Source: Streptomyces xantholiticus
Lineage (GTDB): Bacteria > Actinomycetota > Actinomycetes > Streptomycetales > Streptomycetaceae
Direction of reading: 5' to 3'
Assembly: GCF_014651015.1 (NCBI RefSeq)
Contig: NZ_BMWB01000004.1
Location: 1 to 64,000 of the forward strand
Length of the DNA: 64,000 bases
Both the position numbers and the translations under genes were made by a program. Below the pieces are notes generated by a model. The model searched no databases and was not told the origin of the DNA. It worked only from the letters and a program-made list of their open reading frames with translations. Shown in pieces: positions 52,382 to 62,112 of the stretch; the first letter of the stretch is position 1; the number at the start of each line of letters is the position of its first letter.

Positions 52382-52450
52382 GTGCGGCTTTTCGAAGCCG
52401 CCGCAGACGCGAAGCCCCCGGTTGTTCCCCCGTGATCGGGGGCTTCGTTC
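52382..52450 (+). ncRNA. Predicted small RNA with two hairpins
   Basis: From the promoter at 52346-52375 a transcript of about 65-70 bases can be read. Hairpin 1: GCGGCTT (52384-52390), a TTCG tetraloop and AAGCCGC (52395-52401). Hairpin 2: GAAGCCCCCG (52411-52420) with CGGGGGCTTC (52437-52446), a 10-bp stem and a 16-base loop. An inner CCCCCG copy (52427-52432) can pair with the same CGGGGG (52437-52442), so two forms compete. The sequence ends in TTC-rich DNA like an intrinsic terminator. If transcription reads through, it is the 5' leader of the AAA+ gene and hairpin 2 acts as an attenuator. C-rich loops recall, but do not match, the actinobacterial 6C RNA. Confidence 0.55.
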
Positions 52451-52688
52451 TGCCCTTCCCCGCTTCCGCCGCCGCCCCCGAAGCCCCCGCCGCTCACCCT
52501 GGGTCACCCTTTCCGGCCCTTCCGAGGGCCGCCACGGCGCTCTTAATCGCCACCCCGTGCGCGGGTACGATGCACCCGGTGGTCGTCAATTCCCGCCCGT
52601 GGCCCGGCCGTTCCTGGCTACGACCCGCGGGTGTCCACCCGGCGCGACAACACTGGTGCACGGTTTGTGGGGGGAGTGGGGGGACCCT

Positions 52689-54578
52689 ATGGACATCGGC
52701 ACGCAGGGCGCCCGGACGCCGGCGGACGTCGCCTGGGTGCGTGGTGTGGACGCCTGCACCATGGGCGCGTACCCGCAGGCGGAGGAGGAGTTCCGCACGG
52801 CCGTCCGGCTCGACCCGGGCATGGCTGACGCCTGGCTGGGCCTGCACGCCCTGCGCGTCGACACCGCGACCGCCCTGCTGCACATGTACCGCAGCCGCGA
52901 CCGCTTCGGAGAGCAGCGGACCCGGCACCGCCGCACGCTCAACTCCTGGTACTGGCTGGGCTGGTGGGTGCAGCCGGTACTGGAGAGCCCACGCGACCTG
53001 CTGCTCGCGCACGCCTCCCACTGGCTCGACGGCCGTCATGTGCCCGAACTGGACCGGGCGCTCGCCGCGCTGCCGCCGGTCGACACCGACCCCCAGGTCC
53101 GCTTCCTGCACGCCTGCCGTGCCTATCTGGTCAAGGACTGGGAACAGCTGGTGCGCCATACGGAGCCGCTGGTCGACGATCCGCTGCTGGGCATCGAGGC
53201 CGGGCTCTTCGGCGGCATGGCCCGGGTGCGCCTGGAGATGTACGGGCAGGCGGAGCCGCTGCTGTCCGCCGCCCTGATGCGCTGCCGCAGCGAGCAGCCG
53301 CAGCGCAAGGAGCTGCGGTACTGGCTGGCCCGGGCGCACGAGGGCACCGGCCGCAGCGCGGCGGCGCTGCCCCTGTACCGCGCGGTGCACCGCATCGATC
53401 CGGCGTTCATGGACACCTCCGCGCGTCTGGCGGCCATCGCGGAGTACGACGGGATCGACGTCTACGACGACTCGGTCGGCCTGGCCGCCGTGTCCCTCGC
53501 CGGGTACGGCGGTGACGTGGCGGACGGTCAGGCGGAGGGTGAGGAGCCACAGGGCCCGGAGCCCCGTTTCGGTACGGACCCCGGCGGGCAGCTGCCGGGG
53601 TCCGTACCTGTGGTGCCGGAGGAGATGCCGCGCCGCAAGGCAACCGTCTCGGCGAAGTCCGCTCCCCCGCAGTTCCCCGCAGGACCCACCGATCCTGTGC
53701 TGCTCGCCCAGGCGCTGGCCGAGCTGGAGCGGATGGTGGGGCTCGAGCCGGTGAAACGGCAGGTGAAGGCCTTGTCGGCACAGCTGGAGATGGCGCGGCT
53801 GCGTGCCGGGCAGGGGCTGCCCGTACAGCCGCCGAAGCGCCATTTGGTCTTCTCCGGTCCGTCGGGCACGGGCAAGACGACCGTCGCCCGCATTCTCGGG
53901 CGGGTGTTCTACGCCCTCGGGCTGCTCGGCGGTGATCATCTGGTGGAGGCCCAACGGGCCGATTTAGTCGGCGAGTTCCTCGGCCAGACGGCGGTGAAGG
54001 CCAATGAACTGATCGACTCGGCGCTCGGCGGTGTGCTTTTCGTGGACGAGGCGTACAGCCTGTCCAACTCGGGCTACACCAAGGGGGACGCGTACGGCGA
54101 CGAGGCCCTGCAGGTGCTGCTCAAGCGTGCCGAGGACAACCGCGACCATCTGGTGGTCATCCTGGCCGGCTATCCGGAGGGCATGGACCGGCTGCTCGCG
54201 GCGAACCCGGGCCTGTCGTCCCGTTTCACCACCCGCGTCGACTTCCCCTCCTACCGGCCCCTGGAGCTCACCGCGATCGGTGGTGTGCTGGCCGCCGACA
54301 ACGGCGACGTGTGGGACGAGGAGGCGCTCGACGAGCTGCGCTCGATCAGCGGCCATGTCGTCGACCAGGGCTGGATCGACGAGCTGGGCAACGGCCGCTT
54401 CCTGCGCACCCTGTACGAGAAGAGCTGCGCCTATCGCGATCTGCGGCTGTCGAGCTGTCCGGGCCCGCCGACCCGCGAGGATCTGTCGACGCTGCGGCTG
54501 CCGGACCTGATGCAGGCCTACGGAGAGGTCCTGTCGGGCCGCGGTCCGGCGGGCCGGCAGGACCCTCCCCTGGTCTGA
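52689..54578 (+). CDS. CbxX/CfqX (EccA-like) AAA+ ATPase with N-terminal helical repeats
   Basis: 629 residues. The N-terminal half (about 1-280) is a TPR-like solenoid (YPQAEEEFRTAVRLDPGMADAWLG and later helical pairs). A disordered linker follows (about 290-330). The AAA+ domain is canonical: FSGPSGTGKTTVARILGRVFYAL (Walker A), GGVLFVDEAYSLSN (Walker B), VVILAGYPEGMDRLLAANPGLSSRF (sensor, Arg finger). The layout equals EccA of type VII secretion, but no ESX genes are near, so the partner is unknown. ATG 52689 was chosen with GGGGGGAC upstream; the longer frame from 52380 overlaps the small RNA and its low-complexity part is not coding-like. Confidence 0.88.
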   Translation: MDIGTQGARTPADVAWVRGVDACTMGAYPQAEEEFRTAVRLDPGMADAWLGLHALRVDTATALLHMYRSRDRFGEQRTRHRRTLNSWYWLGWWVQPVLESPRDLLLAHASHWLDGRHVPELDRALAALPPVDTDPQVRFLHACRAYLVKDWEQLVRHTEPLVDDPLLGIEAGLFGGMARVRLEMYGQAEPLLSAALMRCRSEQPQRKELRYWLARAHEGTGRSAAALPLYRAVHRIDPAFMDTSARLAAIAEYDGIDVYDDSVGLAAVSLAGYGGDVADGQAEGEEPQGPEPRFGTDPGGQLPGSVPVVPEEMPRRKATVSAKSAPPQFPAGPTDPVLLAQALAELERMVGLEPVKRQVKALSAQLEMARLRAGQGLPVQPPKRHLVFSGPSGTGKTTVARILGRVFYALGLLGGDHLVEAQRADLVGEFLGQTAVKANELIDSALGGVLFVDEAYSLSNSGYTKGDAYGDEALQVLLKRAEDNRDHLVVILAGYPEGMDRLLAANPGLSSRFTTRVDFPSYRPLELTAIGGVLAADNGDVWDEEALDELRSISGHVVDQGWIDELGNGRFLRTLYEKSCAYRDLRLSSCPGPPTREDLSTLRLPDLMQAYGEVLSGRGPAGRQDPPLV

Positions 54579-54592
54579 TTCCTACGGCACCC

Positions 54593-55714
54593 TCAGCCGC
54601 TCACGAGCTCCCCGGCGCTGTCCTGCGCACCGTCACCCTCGGGTCCCGAGGGGGCCGACGGAGCGGGGGCGGTACGCGCCGCCACACGGTGGGCCGGGTC
54701 GCGCACCTCACCGACGAGCATCTCGAGGACATCCTCCAGCGCGACCAGTCCCAGCACCCGGCCGGACGCGTCCGCGACCTGCGCAAGGTGGGTGGCCGCA
54801 CGGCGCATCACGGTGAGCGCGTCGTCCAGCGGCAGCTCCGCGCGCAGCGTTGCCATCGGCCGCCAGACGTGCTGGGGCACGGCCCGCTCCCCGTCCTCCA
54901 GGTCGAGCACGTCCTTGACATGCAGGTATCCCATGAACGGGCCCTCGCCTTCCGCGCAGACGGGGAAGCGTGAGAAACCGGTACGGACGGTCAGCTCCTC
55001 CAGCTGCCGCGGTGTGACCGACGGCGCGACGGTGACCAGGTCGAAGCGGCGGATCAGGACGTCGGTGACCGGACGGCTGCCGAGTTCGAGAGCGTCCTCG
55101 AGCCGCTCCTGCTCTTCCGGCTCCAGCAGCCCCGCGTGGCCCGCGTCCTCGACCAGCCGGCCCAGCTGCACGCTGGTGAAAACGGCCTCGACCTCGTCCT
55201 TCGGCTCGACCCGGAAGGCCCGCAGCACCAGTCGTGAGCAGGCGCCGAGCCCGGTGGTGACGGGGCGGCAGAGCCGGGCGAAGCCGACCAGCCCCGGGCT
55301 GAGCCACAGCGCCGTCCGCTCGGGCGCCGCCATGGCCAGGTTCTTCGGCAGCATCTCGCCGACGACGAGGTGCAGGAAGACCACGACCGCCAGGGCGATC
55401 ACATAGCCGAGGGGGTGGACGAGCCCTTCGGGCACATGGGCCGCGTGGAAGACCGGCTCCAGCAGATGGGCGACGGTCGGCTCCGCGACCGCGCCGAGGG
55501 TGAGTGAGCAGACCGTGATGCCGAACTGGGCGGCGGCCATCATCTGCGGCAGGTTCTCCAGACCGTGCAGCACCTGACGGGCCCGCGCGGAACCCGCCGC
55601 GGCGAGCGGCTCGATCTGGCTGCGGCGTACGGAGACGAGGGCGAACTCGGCGCCGACGAAGAAGCCGTTCGCGACCACCAGCAGCAGGGCGAACAGCAGT
55701 TGGAGGGCGCTCAT
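54593..55714 (-). CDS. CorC/TlyC-like membrane protein with CBS domains (short form)
   Basis: 373 residues. DUF21 membrane domain (LQLLFALLLVVANGFFVGAEFALVSVRRSQ and three more helices with VVVFLHLVVGEMLPKNLAM), then two CBS modules (about 220-340: RPVTDVLIRRFDLVTV, FMGYLHVKDVLD, VLGLVALEDVLEMLVGEV). No CorC/HlyC C-terminal module; it ends in a Pro/Ser-rich tail. Implicated in Mg or Co export or tolerance by homology only. Its start overlaps the stop of its larger partner (ATGA, 55711-55714). Confidence 0.86.
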   Translation of the reverse strand: MSALQLLFALLLVVANGFFVGAEFALVSVRRSQIEPLAAAGSARARQVLHGLENLPQMMAAAQFGITVCSLTLGAVAEPTVAHLLEPVFHAAHVPEGLVHPLGYVIALAVVVFLHLVVGEMLPKNLAMAAPERTALWLSPGLVGFARLCRPVTTGLGACSRLVLRAFRVEPKDEVEAVFTSVQLGRLVEDAGHAGLLEPEEQERLEDALELGSRPVTDVLIRRFDLVTVAPSVTPRQLEELTVRTGFSRFPVCAEGEGPFMGYLHVKDVLDLEDGERAVPQHVWRPMATLRAELPLDDALTVMRRAATHLAQVADASGRVLGLVALEDVLEMLVGEVRDPAHRVAARTAPAPSAPSGPEGDGAQDSAGELVSG

Positions 55715-57063
55715 CGGGCGGCCCCCGTCATCGCGCCGTCCGGCACGGCCGCCCCGGCGGTGCGCACCAGGCGGACCCGTTCGGCGCGGTAGCGGTCGAC
55801 CTGGCGCACGGACAGTCGCCAGCCGGGCAGTTCCGCACGGTCACCGGGGGCGGGAATGCGTCCGAGCAGGTCCGCGACGAGGCCGGCGACGGTCTCGTAG
55901 GGGCCGTCCGGCACGTCGATGCCTATCCGGCGCAGCGTCAGAACACGGCAGCTGCCGTCGGCCTCCCACGCAGGCCGTCCGTCCTCAGCGGCGACCGGGG
56001 CCAGTTCGGGGCGGGCCTCGGTCTCGGCGTCGTGCTCGTCGCGGACCTCGCCGACGAGTTCTTCGACGATGTCCTCGAGCGTGACGACGCCGGCCGTGCC
56101 GCCGTACTCGTCGACGACGACGGCCATGGGCTGCTCGCTGCGCAGCTGTTCCAGCAACTGCCGGACCGGGAGAGTTTCGGGCACCAGCAGCGGGGCGACC
56201 GCGATCCGTTCCACGCCGACCCGCCTGCGTTCCTCCGCACGCACCGCGAGGGCGTCCTTGAGGTGCACCACGCCGACGATCTCGTCGATGCGCTCCCGGT
56301 AGACGGGGAAGCGGGAAAGTCCCGTGGCGCGGGTCAGGTTGAGGACGTCCGCAGCGGTGGCGTCCGACTGGAGGGTGCTCACCCTCACCCGTGGGGTCAT
56401 CACGTGCTGGGCCGTGAGGTGGCCGAGGGACAGGGTGCGTACGAACAGGTCGGCGGTGTCCTGTTCCAGCGTGCCGGCCCGGGCCGAGTGGCGGGCCAGC
56501 GACATCAGTTCGCCGGGGGTACGGGCGGAGGCCAGTTCCTCGGCGGGCTCCACGCCCGCCAGCCGTACGAGCCGGTTGGCGGCGGCGTTGAGCAGGGTGA
56601 TGACCGGGCGGAGGACGGCCGAGAAGGCGGTCTGCGGGCCGGCCACGAACCTGGCCACCTGCAGGGGCCTGGACACCGCCCAGTTCTTGGGGACCAGTTC
56701 GCCGATCACCATCTGGACGGCGGAGGCCAGCAGCATGCCGACGACCACCGCCAGGCCCGGCACGGCGCCCTGCGGCAGTCCGGTCGCTCTCAGCGGTCCG
56801 CCGAGCAGTTCGGCGAGCGCCGGTTGCGCGAGCATGCCGACGACCAGTGAGGTGATGGTGATGCCGAGCTGGGTGCCGGAGAGCTGGAAGGACAGCTCAC
56901 GCAGCGCGGTGACGACGCGGCGGGCGCGGCGGTCGCCCTCGGCCGCGGCGCGCTCGGCGTCGGGGCGTTCCACCGTGACGAGCCCGAACTCGGCGGCCAC
57001 GAAGAAGCCGTTGGCGAGGATGAGAAGGAACGCTGCGGCGAGCAGCAGAAGGGGGATGATCAT
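55711..57063 (-). CDS. CorC/TlyC-like membrane protein with CBS and CorC_HlyC domains (long form)
   Basis: 450 residues. DUF21 transmembrane part (ANGFFVAAEFGLVTVERPDAE, FQLSGTQLGITITSLVVGML, VQMVIGELVPKNWAVSRPLQ), two CBS modules (HVMTPRVRVSTLQSD, AVVVDEYGGTAGVVTLEDIVEELVGEVRDEHD) and the C-terminal CorC_HlyC domain (WRLSVRQVDRYRAERVRLV). First of a coupled pair with a shorter paralogue. A heterodimer is plausible, since such tandem paralogues are common in actinobacteria. Confidence 0.88.
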   Translation of the reverse strand: MIIPLLLLAAAFLLILANGFFVAAEFGLVTVERPDAERAAAEGDRRARRVVTALRELSFQLSGTQLGITITSLVVGMLAQPALAELLGGPLRATGLPQGAVPGLAVVVGMLLASAVQMVIGELVPKNWAVSRPLQVARFVAGPQTAFSAVLRPVITLLNAAANRLVRLAGVEPAEELASARTPGELMSLARHSARAGTLEQDTADLFVRTLSLGHLTAQHVMTPRVRVSTLQSDATAADVLNLTRATGLSRFPVYRERIDEIVGVVHLKDALAVRAEERRRVGVERIAVAPLLVPETLPVRQLLEQLRSEQPMAVVVDEYGGTAGVVTLEDIVEELVGEVRDEHDAETEARPELAPVAAEDGRPAWEADGSCRVLTLRRIGIDVPDGPYETVAGLVADLLGRIPAPGDRAELPGWRLSVRQVDRYRAERVRLVRTAGAAVPDGAMTGAAR

Positions 57064-57252
57064 GCCGCCGCCTCCTGGGAGGGGGCGGCGCAGGTACTAC
57101 CGGACGATCCGTCCATTGCCGGAGGGAGTCACTCCTCGGGTCGCAGGGGCCCCACCGGCCGACGGCCGTTGCGATCGCGGGGCGGGGCGCCCTCGGCGCC
57201 GCCGCCCACCAGAGTAATCAAGCCGGCCCGGTGCGGGCAGGGGCGCTGCCGC

Positions 57253-57741
57253 TCAGTGTTCGGCCGGGCGGGTGCCGCCGGGTTCCTCCGGCCGGGTGCC
57301 GAGTGTCTCGACGAGAACCCGCAGGGCGCGGGCGTCCTCGATGGCCCTGGCTTTGGCGATGCCCGGCTGGATGCCGAGTACCGGCAGGCTGGTGCCGTCG
57401 CTGAGGTCGAGGAAGACCCAGGGGTCGCCGGCACGCAGATTCACCCGCAGGATCTCCGCCCACGCAAGTCGGCGCGTCCGGGTGAGGTTGACGACGGTGA
57501 CACCGTCGTCGTCGGCGACCACCTTGGGCCGGCTCAGCAGAGCCGGCACGCCGAAGAAGAGCAGCGCCGTGAAGACGAAGCTGATCTTCTCGGGCGGGCT
57601 GAGCCGGTCCAGCAGCAGGGCGATGACGGTGACGACCGTGAACATGGCCACCCCCACGGTCAGCAGGACCAACCGGGTACGGGTCGGCCTGAACGTGACG
57701 GGGAGCGCGGGCGGCCGGTCCGCCGGAGCAGATGCGGGCAT
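57253..57741 (-). CDS. PH-domain membrane protein
   Basis: 162 residues. Two membrane helices (about 26-45 and 53-68, VLLTVGVAMFTVVTVIALLL and FVFTALLFFGVPALL) followed by a bacterial PH domain: ADDDGVTVVNLTRTRRLAWAEILRVNLRAGDPWVFLDLSDGT, and a disordered tail. Conserved neighbour of hisG in Streptomyces; function unknown. Start ATG 57741. It follows hisG on the same strand after 98 bases. Confidence 0.82.
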   Translation of the reverse strand: MPASAPADRPPALPVTFRPTRTRLVLLTVGVAMFTVVTVIALLLDRLSPPEKISFVFTALLFFGVPALLSRPKVVADDDGVTVVNLTRTRRLAWAEILRVNLRAGDPWVFLDLSDGTSLPVLGIQPGIAKARAIEDARALRVLVETLGTRPEEPGGTRPAEH

Positions 57742-57839
57742 GGTGTGGCTTCGGGCCTTTCGTTCGATCAGGCCGGTTGCGGGAGCGGGGTCGTGCCGTG
57801 CACCCGGCATGATCCGAACGACGGCCCCACCCGGGTCCC

Positions 57840-58688
57840 TCAGAGGCGGCAGGCGTGGATGGCCGTGGTGAGGATGGCCCGCGCGCCGAGGGCGTACAGG
57901 TCGTCCATGATCCGCTGGGCCTCCTTGGCGGCGACCATGGAGCGGACGGCGACCCACCCCTCGTGGTGCAGCGGGGAGATCGTCGGGGACTCCAGGCCGG
58001 GGGTGAGGGCGACGGCCTGCTCCAGGTTCTCCACCCGGCAGTCGTAGTCCATCATCACGTAGCTGCGGGCGACGAGGACGCCCTGGAGGCGGCGCAGGAA
58101 CTGCTGCACCTGGGCGTGCTCCGGATCGGCGCCGGTGCGCCGGATGACGACGGCCTCCGAGGTCATGATCGGCTCGCCGATGACCTCCAGGCCCGCGTTG
58201 CGCAGGCTGGTGCCGGTCTCGACGACGTCGGCGATGACCTGGGCGACACCCAGCTCGATCGCGGTCTCGACGGCGCCGTCGAGGTGGACCACGGAGGCGT
58301 CGATGCCGCTGTCGGCGAGGTGCTTGGCAACGATGCCCTCGTAGGAGGTCGCGACCGTCATGCCTCCGAAGTCCGCCACGCCGGTGGCGGTGCCGGGCTT
58401 GGTGGCGTAGCGGAAGGTGGAACGGGCGAAGCCGAGCTTGAGGATCTCCTCGGCGTTCGCCCCGGAGTCCAGCAGCAGGTCGCGGCCCGTGATGCCGATG
58501 TCGAGCTTGCCGGAGCTGACGTAGATCGCGATGTCGCGCGGACGCAGGTAGAAGAACTCGACCTCGTTCTCGGGGTCGACGAGGACGAGCTCCTTGGACT
58601 CCTTGCGCTGCTGGTACCCCGCCTCATGGAGCATCGCCGACGCAGGTCCGGACAGTGAACCCTTGTTGGGGACGGCGATGCGCAGCAT
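57840..58688 (-). CDS. hisG: ATP phosphoribosyltransferase (long form)
   Basis: 282 residues, the long HisG form with a C-terminal ACT-like regulatory domain. First step of histidine synthesis: ATP plus PRPP to phosphoribosyl-ATP, feedback-inhibited by histidine. Landmarks: MLRIAVPNKGSLS, YLRPRDIAIYVSSGKLDIGITGRDLL, ADVVETGTSLRNAGL (PRPP loop) and the C-terminal TISPLHHEGWVAVRSMV. Start ATG 58688. The hisE gene precedes it by 53 bases, and the riboflavin genes precede both, so histidine and riboflavin genes, which both draw on ribose-phosphate chemistry, share an operon. Confidence 0.95.
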   Translation of the reverse strand: MLRIAVPNKGSLSGPASAMLHEAGYQQRKESKELVLVDPENEVEFFYLRPRDIAIYVSSGKLDIGITGRDLLLDSGANAEEILKLGFARSTFRYATKPGTATGVADFGGMTVATSYEGIVAKHLADSGIDASVVHLDGAVETAIELGVAQVIADVVETGTSLRNAGLEVIGEPIMTSEAVVIRRTGADPEHAQVQQFLRRLQGVLVARSYVMMDYDCRVENLEQAVALTPGLESPTISPLHHEGWVAVRSMVAAKEAQRIMDDLYALGARAILTTAIHACRL

Positions 58689-58741
58689 GAGACGGGCTTC
58701 CTTTGTTCGTATGGCTGTTTGTGTGCAGAAACGGGATGGGC

Positions 58742-59014
58742 TCAGAGGTGGGCGTAGACGTCGTCGAGTGAGATCCCGCGGGCGACCATCATCACCTGGA
58801 CGTGGTAAAGCAGCTGCGAGATCTCCTCGGCGGCGGCTTCCTTGCCCTCGTACTCGGCGGCCATCCACACCTCGGCGGCCTCCTCGACGACCTTCTTGCC
58901 GATGGCATGGACGCCCTTGCCGACCAGCTCGGCGGTGCGGGAGGTGGCGGGGTCGCCCTCGGCGGCCTTCTGCTGGAGCTCGGCGAAGAGCTCCTCGAAC
59001 GTCTTATTCGGCAT
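58742..59014 (-). CDS. hisE: Phosphoribosyl-ATP pyrophosphatase
   Basis: 90 residues. Second step of histidine synthesis. Contains the MazG-like [38 protein letters not shown] motif with the metal-binding acidic residues (E-E-x-x-E and E-x-x-D/Q-type). Length is normal for the stand-alone actinobacterial form. It lies between ribH (33-base gap) and hisG. Confidence 0.94.
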   Translation of the reverse strand: MPNKTFEELFAELQQKAAEGDPATSRTAELVGKGVHAIGKKVVEEAAEVWMAAEYEGKEAAAEEISQLLYHVQVMMVARGISLDDVYAHL

Positions 59015-59047
59015 GGTGGTCCCAGACTACGCGGAAGCGGCCGCTGC

Positions 59048-59533
59048 TCAGCGCCAGGGTTCGGATACTGAACGCAGGATGGTCGCCGTGGCGACGGCGG
59101 CCGTGACCGCCTCATGGCCCTTGTCCTCGTTCGACCCCTCGAGCCCTGCCCGGTCGAGTGCCTGCTCCTCGGTGTCACAGGTCAGGACGCCGAAGCCGAT
59201 GGGGACGCCGGTGTCGATGGACACCTGGGTGAGCCCCTGGGTGACGCCCTGGCACACGTACTCGAAGTGCGGAGTGCCGCCGCGGATGACGACGCCGAGG
59301 GCGACGATCGCGTCATAGCCGCGACCGGCGAGCACCTTGGCGACGACGGGCAGCTCGAAGCTGCCGGGGACGCGCAGCAGCGTCGGCTCGTCGATGCCGA
59401 GCTCGTGCAGTGCGCGCAGGGCGCCGTCGACGAGGCCGTCCATCACCTTCTCGTGCCACTGGGCCGCGATCACCGCCACCCGCAGGTCGCCGCAGTTGCG
59501 GACGGACAGTTCGGGCGCACCCTTGCCGCTCAT
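59048..59533 (-). CDS. ribH: 6,7-dimethyl-8-ribityllumazine synthase
   Basis: 161 residues. Condenses the ribityl-pyrimidine with 3,4-dihydroxybutanone phosphate to lumazine. Landmarks: [58 protein letters not shown] (contains catalytic HFEYV His) and [16 protein letters not shown]. Assembles as an icosahedral or pentameric shell in the family. It lies between ribBA and hisE. Confidence 0.95.
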   Translation of the reverse strand: MSGKGAPELSVRNCGDLRVAVIAAQWHEKVMDGLVDGALRALHELGIDEPTLLRVPGSFELPVVAKVLAGRGYDAIVALGVVIRGGTPHFEYVCQGVTQGLTQVSIDTGVPIGFGVLTCDTEEQALDRAGLEGSNEDKGHEAVTAAVATATILRSVSEPWR

Positions 59534-59572
59534 GTTTCTCCCTAGCCGTTCTTCAGTGCTCTTTGCGCAGTA

Positions 59573-60856
59573 CTACTGGTTGCCGCAGGTCGATGCGGGG
59601 ACCGCGTCGAGCCAGGGCAGGTCGTGGCCCATCCGGTCGCGCTTGGTGCGCAGATAGGTCAGATTGTGCTCGCCGGCCTGGACGGCCATCGGTTCGCGTC
59701 CGAGGACGGAGATGCCGTACCTGACGAGGGCGGTGGACTTTTCCGGGTTGTTGGTCATCAGACGCACGCTGTGCACGCCGAGGTCGTCGAGGATCTGCGC
59801 GCCGGCGGCGTAGTCCCGCGCGTCGGCGGGCAGTCCGAGTTCGAGGTTGGCGTCGAGGGTGTCCCGGCCGCGTTCCTGCAGTTCGTACGCGCGCAGCTTG
59901 GACAGCAGTCCGATGCCGCGGCCCTCGTGCCCGCGCAGATAGACGACGACTCCCCGGCCGGCCTCGGTGATGCGCTCCATGGACGCCTGGAGCTGGGGGC
60001 CGCAGTCGCAGCGCAGCGAGTGGAAGATGTCGCCGGTGAGGCATTCGGAGTGGACACGCACCAGGACGTCCTCGCCGTCGCCGATGTCGCCGTGGACGAG
60101 GGCGACGTGCTCGACGCCGTCGACGGTCGAGCGGTAGCCGTACGCGGTGAACTCACCGGCGGCCGTGGGCAGATGGACCTCCGCCTCGCGCCTGACGGTC
60201 GGTTCCGCACTGCGGCGGTACGCGATCAGATCCTCGATGGAGATGATCGTCAGGCCGTGCTTGCGGGCGAACGGGATCAGCTCGGGCAGCCGCAGCATCA
60301 CGCCGTCCTCGCCGGCGATCTCGACGATCGCGCCGGCGGGGCGCAGGCCCGCGAGGCGGGCGAGGTCGACGGCCGCCTCGGTGTGGCCGGGCCTCGTGAG
60401 GACACCGCCGGGCTTGGCGCGCAACGGGAAGATATGGCCGGGGCGCACGAAGTCGGCGGGGCCGGTCTTGCCCCCGGCCAGCAGCCGCAGGGTGGTGGCC
60501 CGGTCGGAAGCGGAGATGCCGGTGGTCACCCCGTAGGCGGGGCCGGCGTCCACGGAGACGGTGAAGGCGGTCTGCATCGACTCGGTGTTGCGCTGGACCA
60601 TCTGGGGCAGTTCAAGCCGCTCCAGCTCGTCGCTCTCCATGGGGGCGCAGATCAGGCCGCGGCATTCGCTCATCATGAAGGCGACCACCTCCGGGGTGGC
60701 CTTCTCCGCGGCGATGACGAGGTCACCCTCGTTCTCGCGGTCCTCGTCGTCGACGACGACGACGGGGCGGCCGGCCGCGATGTCACGGATGGCCTGCTCG
60801 ACGGGGTCGAGGGCGATGTTCTCGTCGTCCGGGTACCAGGCGGGCTGCGCGGTCAT
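59573..60856 (-). CDS. ribBA: Bifunctional DHBP synthase / GTP cyclohydrolase II
   Basis: 427 residues. N-terminal RibB ([15 protein letters not shown] with Glu/Asp metal site, [28 protein letters not shown]) makes 3,4-dihydroxy-2-butanone 4-phosphate. C-terminal RibA holds the zinc cysteines in [24 protein letters not shown] and the GTP motifs [32 protein letters not shown]. Both halves look complete. It supplies both precursors of lumazine. The start overlaps pnuC by four bases (ATGA). Confidence 0.95.
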   Translation of the reverse strand: MTAQPAWYPDDENIALDPVEQAIRDIAAGRPVVVVDDEDRENEGDLVIAAEKATPEVVAFMMSECRGLICAPMESDELERLELPQMVQRNTESMQTAFTVSVDAGPAYGVTTGISASDRATTLRLLAGGKTGPADFVRPGHIFPLRAKPGGVLTRPGHTEAAVDLARLAGLRPAGAIVEIAGEDGVMLRLPELIPFARKHGLTIISIEDLIAYRRSAEPTVRREAEVHLPTAAGEFTAYGYRSTVDGVEHVALVHGDIGDGEDVLVRVHSECLTGDIFHSLRCDCGPQLQASMERITEAGRGVVVYLRGHEGRGIGLLSKLRAYELQERGRDTLDANLELGLPADARDYAAGAQILDDLGVHSVRLMTNNPEKSTALVRYGISVLGREPMAVQAGEHNLTYLRTKRDRMGHDLPWLDAVPASTCGNQ

Positions 60857-61506
60857 GCCGGAGCTCCTTCCAGAGAGGGCCGGCCGCTCCGGCGGGAGCG
60901 CAGCCACCAGTCGCGCATGCCCCACAGGACGAGCGCGCCGTAGATGACGTAGACGAAGCCGGAGAAGGCGAAGCCGTTGGCGAAGTTGAGCGGCACGCCG
61001 ACGAGGTCGACGAGCAGCCAGGCGAACCAGAACTCGACCAAGCCGCGGGCCTGGGCGACCATCGCGACGAGGGTTCCGACGAAGATGTAGGCGTCGGGCC
61101 ACGGGTCCCACGACAGCGACGGGTAGAGGGTGAAGAGCCCGCCGACGGCGAGGGTGCCGGCGACGGCGCCGCCGGCCAGGTAGCCGCGCTCGCGCCAGGT
61201 CGCGAACCTGACCGCGACGGAGCCGTCCTGCGCCTGCTGCCGGCCGCGGGTCCACTGCCAGTAGCCCCAGGCCGCCACGGCCATCACCACGACCTGCTTG
61301 CCGGCACTGCCGGTCAGATGGGACGTGGCGAAGGCGGCGAACAGGATGACGCCGGAGAGGAACTGGGCGGGCCACGTCCATATCGAGCGCCGCCAGCCGA
61401 AGGCGAGGGCGAGCAGACCGATGACGTTGCCGATCATGTCGGACCACTTGATGTGCTGCCCGAAGGCCGTGAAGGCCTCGCCGTTCAGCCAATCCAGGGC
61501 GCTCAC
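60853..61506 (-). CDS. PnuC-family riboflavin/NMN transporter (RibM-like)
   Basis: 217 residues with about seven membrane helices. [39 protein letters not shown] starts the family, later [27 protein letters not shown] is typical. Within a riboflavin operon the usual actinobacterial assignment is a riboflavin importer (RibM of S. davawensis), not the nicotinamide-mononucleotide carrier of enterobacteria. The operon position and the FMN riboswitch support riboflavin. The stop overlaps the ribBA start, and its own start overlaps the ribE stop by four bases. Confidence 0.88.
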   Translation of the reverse strand: MSALDWLNGEAFTAFGQHIKWSDMIGNVIGLLALAFGWRRSIWTWPAQFLSGVILFAAFATSHLTGSAGKQVVVMAVAAWGYWQWTRGRQQAQDGSVAVRFATWRERGYLAGGAVAGTLAVGGLFTLYPSLSWDPWPDAYIFVGTLVAMVAQARGLVEFWFAWLLVDLVGVPLNFANGFAFSGFVYVIYGALVLWGMRDWWLRSRRSGRPSLEGAPA

Positions 61507-62111
61507 TTGGCGCTCTCCTCTGCCTGCGCGCCGAGCAGCCGCTCGACGTACTTGGCGATGACGTCCACTTCGAGGTTGACCGGGTCGCCGGGCTGCTTGA
61601 TGCCGAGCGTGGTCAGGGCCAGCGTGGTGGGGATGAGGCTGATCGTGAAGTGGTCCTTGCCCGCGTCGACCACCGTGAGGCTGACGCCGTCGACCGTGAT
61701 CGAGCCCTTCTCGACGACGTAGCGGGCGAGATGGGCGGGCAGCGAGATCTTCACGATCTCCCAGTTCTCCGAGGGCGTGCGCTCGACGACGGTGCCCGTG
61801 CCGTCGACATGGCCCTGGACGATGTGGCCGCCGAGGCGTGCGCCGACCGCGGTGGGCCGCTCAAGGTTGACGCGGGAGCCCTTTTCGAGGGCGCCGAGGC
61901 CGGAGCGCTTCAGTGTCTCCGCCATGACGTCGGCGGTGAACTCGCCGTCACCGGTCTCGACGACGGTCAGGCAGACGCCGTTGACGGCGATGGAGTCGCC
62001 GTGCTTCGCGTCCTCGGTGACGATCGGGCCGCGCAGGCGGAAGCGGGACGCGTCGCCGAGGTTCTCGACGGCGGTGACCTCGCCCAGTTCTTCGACGATT
62101 CCGGTGAACAC
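61503..62111 (-). CDS. ribE: Riboflavin synthase alpha chain
   Basis: 202 residues with two lumazine-binding repeats: [19 protein letters not shown] plus [33 protein letters not shown] (first), [24 protein letters not shown] plus [35 protein letters not shown] (second). It dismutates lumazine to riboflavin and pyrimidine. Start ATG 62111, one base after the ribD stop region, so tightly packed. The usual C-terminal ending for trimer contacts is present. Confidence 0.95.
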   Translation of the reverse strand: MFTGIVEELGEVTAVENLGDASRFRLRGPIVTEDAKHGDSIAVNGVCLTVVETGDGEFTADVMAETLKRSGLGALEKGSRVNLERPTAVGARLGGHIVQGHVDGTGTVVERTPSENWEIVKISLPAHLARYVVEKGSITVDGVSLTVVDAGKDHFTISLIPTTLALTTLGIKQPGDPVNLEVDVIAKYVERLLGAQAEESAK

Positions 62112-62112
62112 T

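Noticed and set aside
52380..52688. N-terminal extension of the AAA+ protein starting at ATG 52380
   Set aside because: This part overlaps the hairpins of the predicted small RNA and encodes Arg/Pro-rich low-complexity sequence; ATG 52689 has a good ribosome-binding site.
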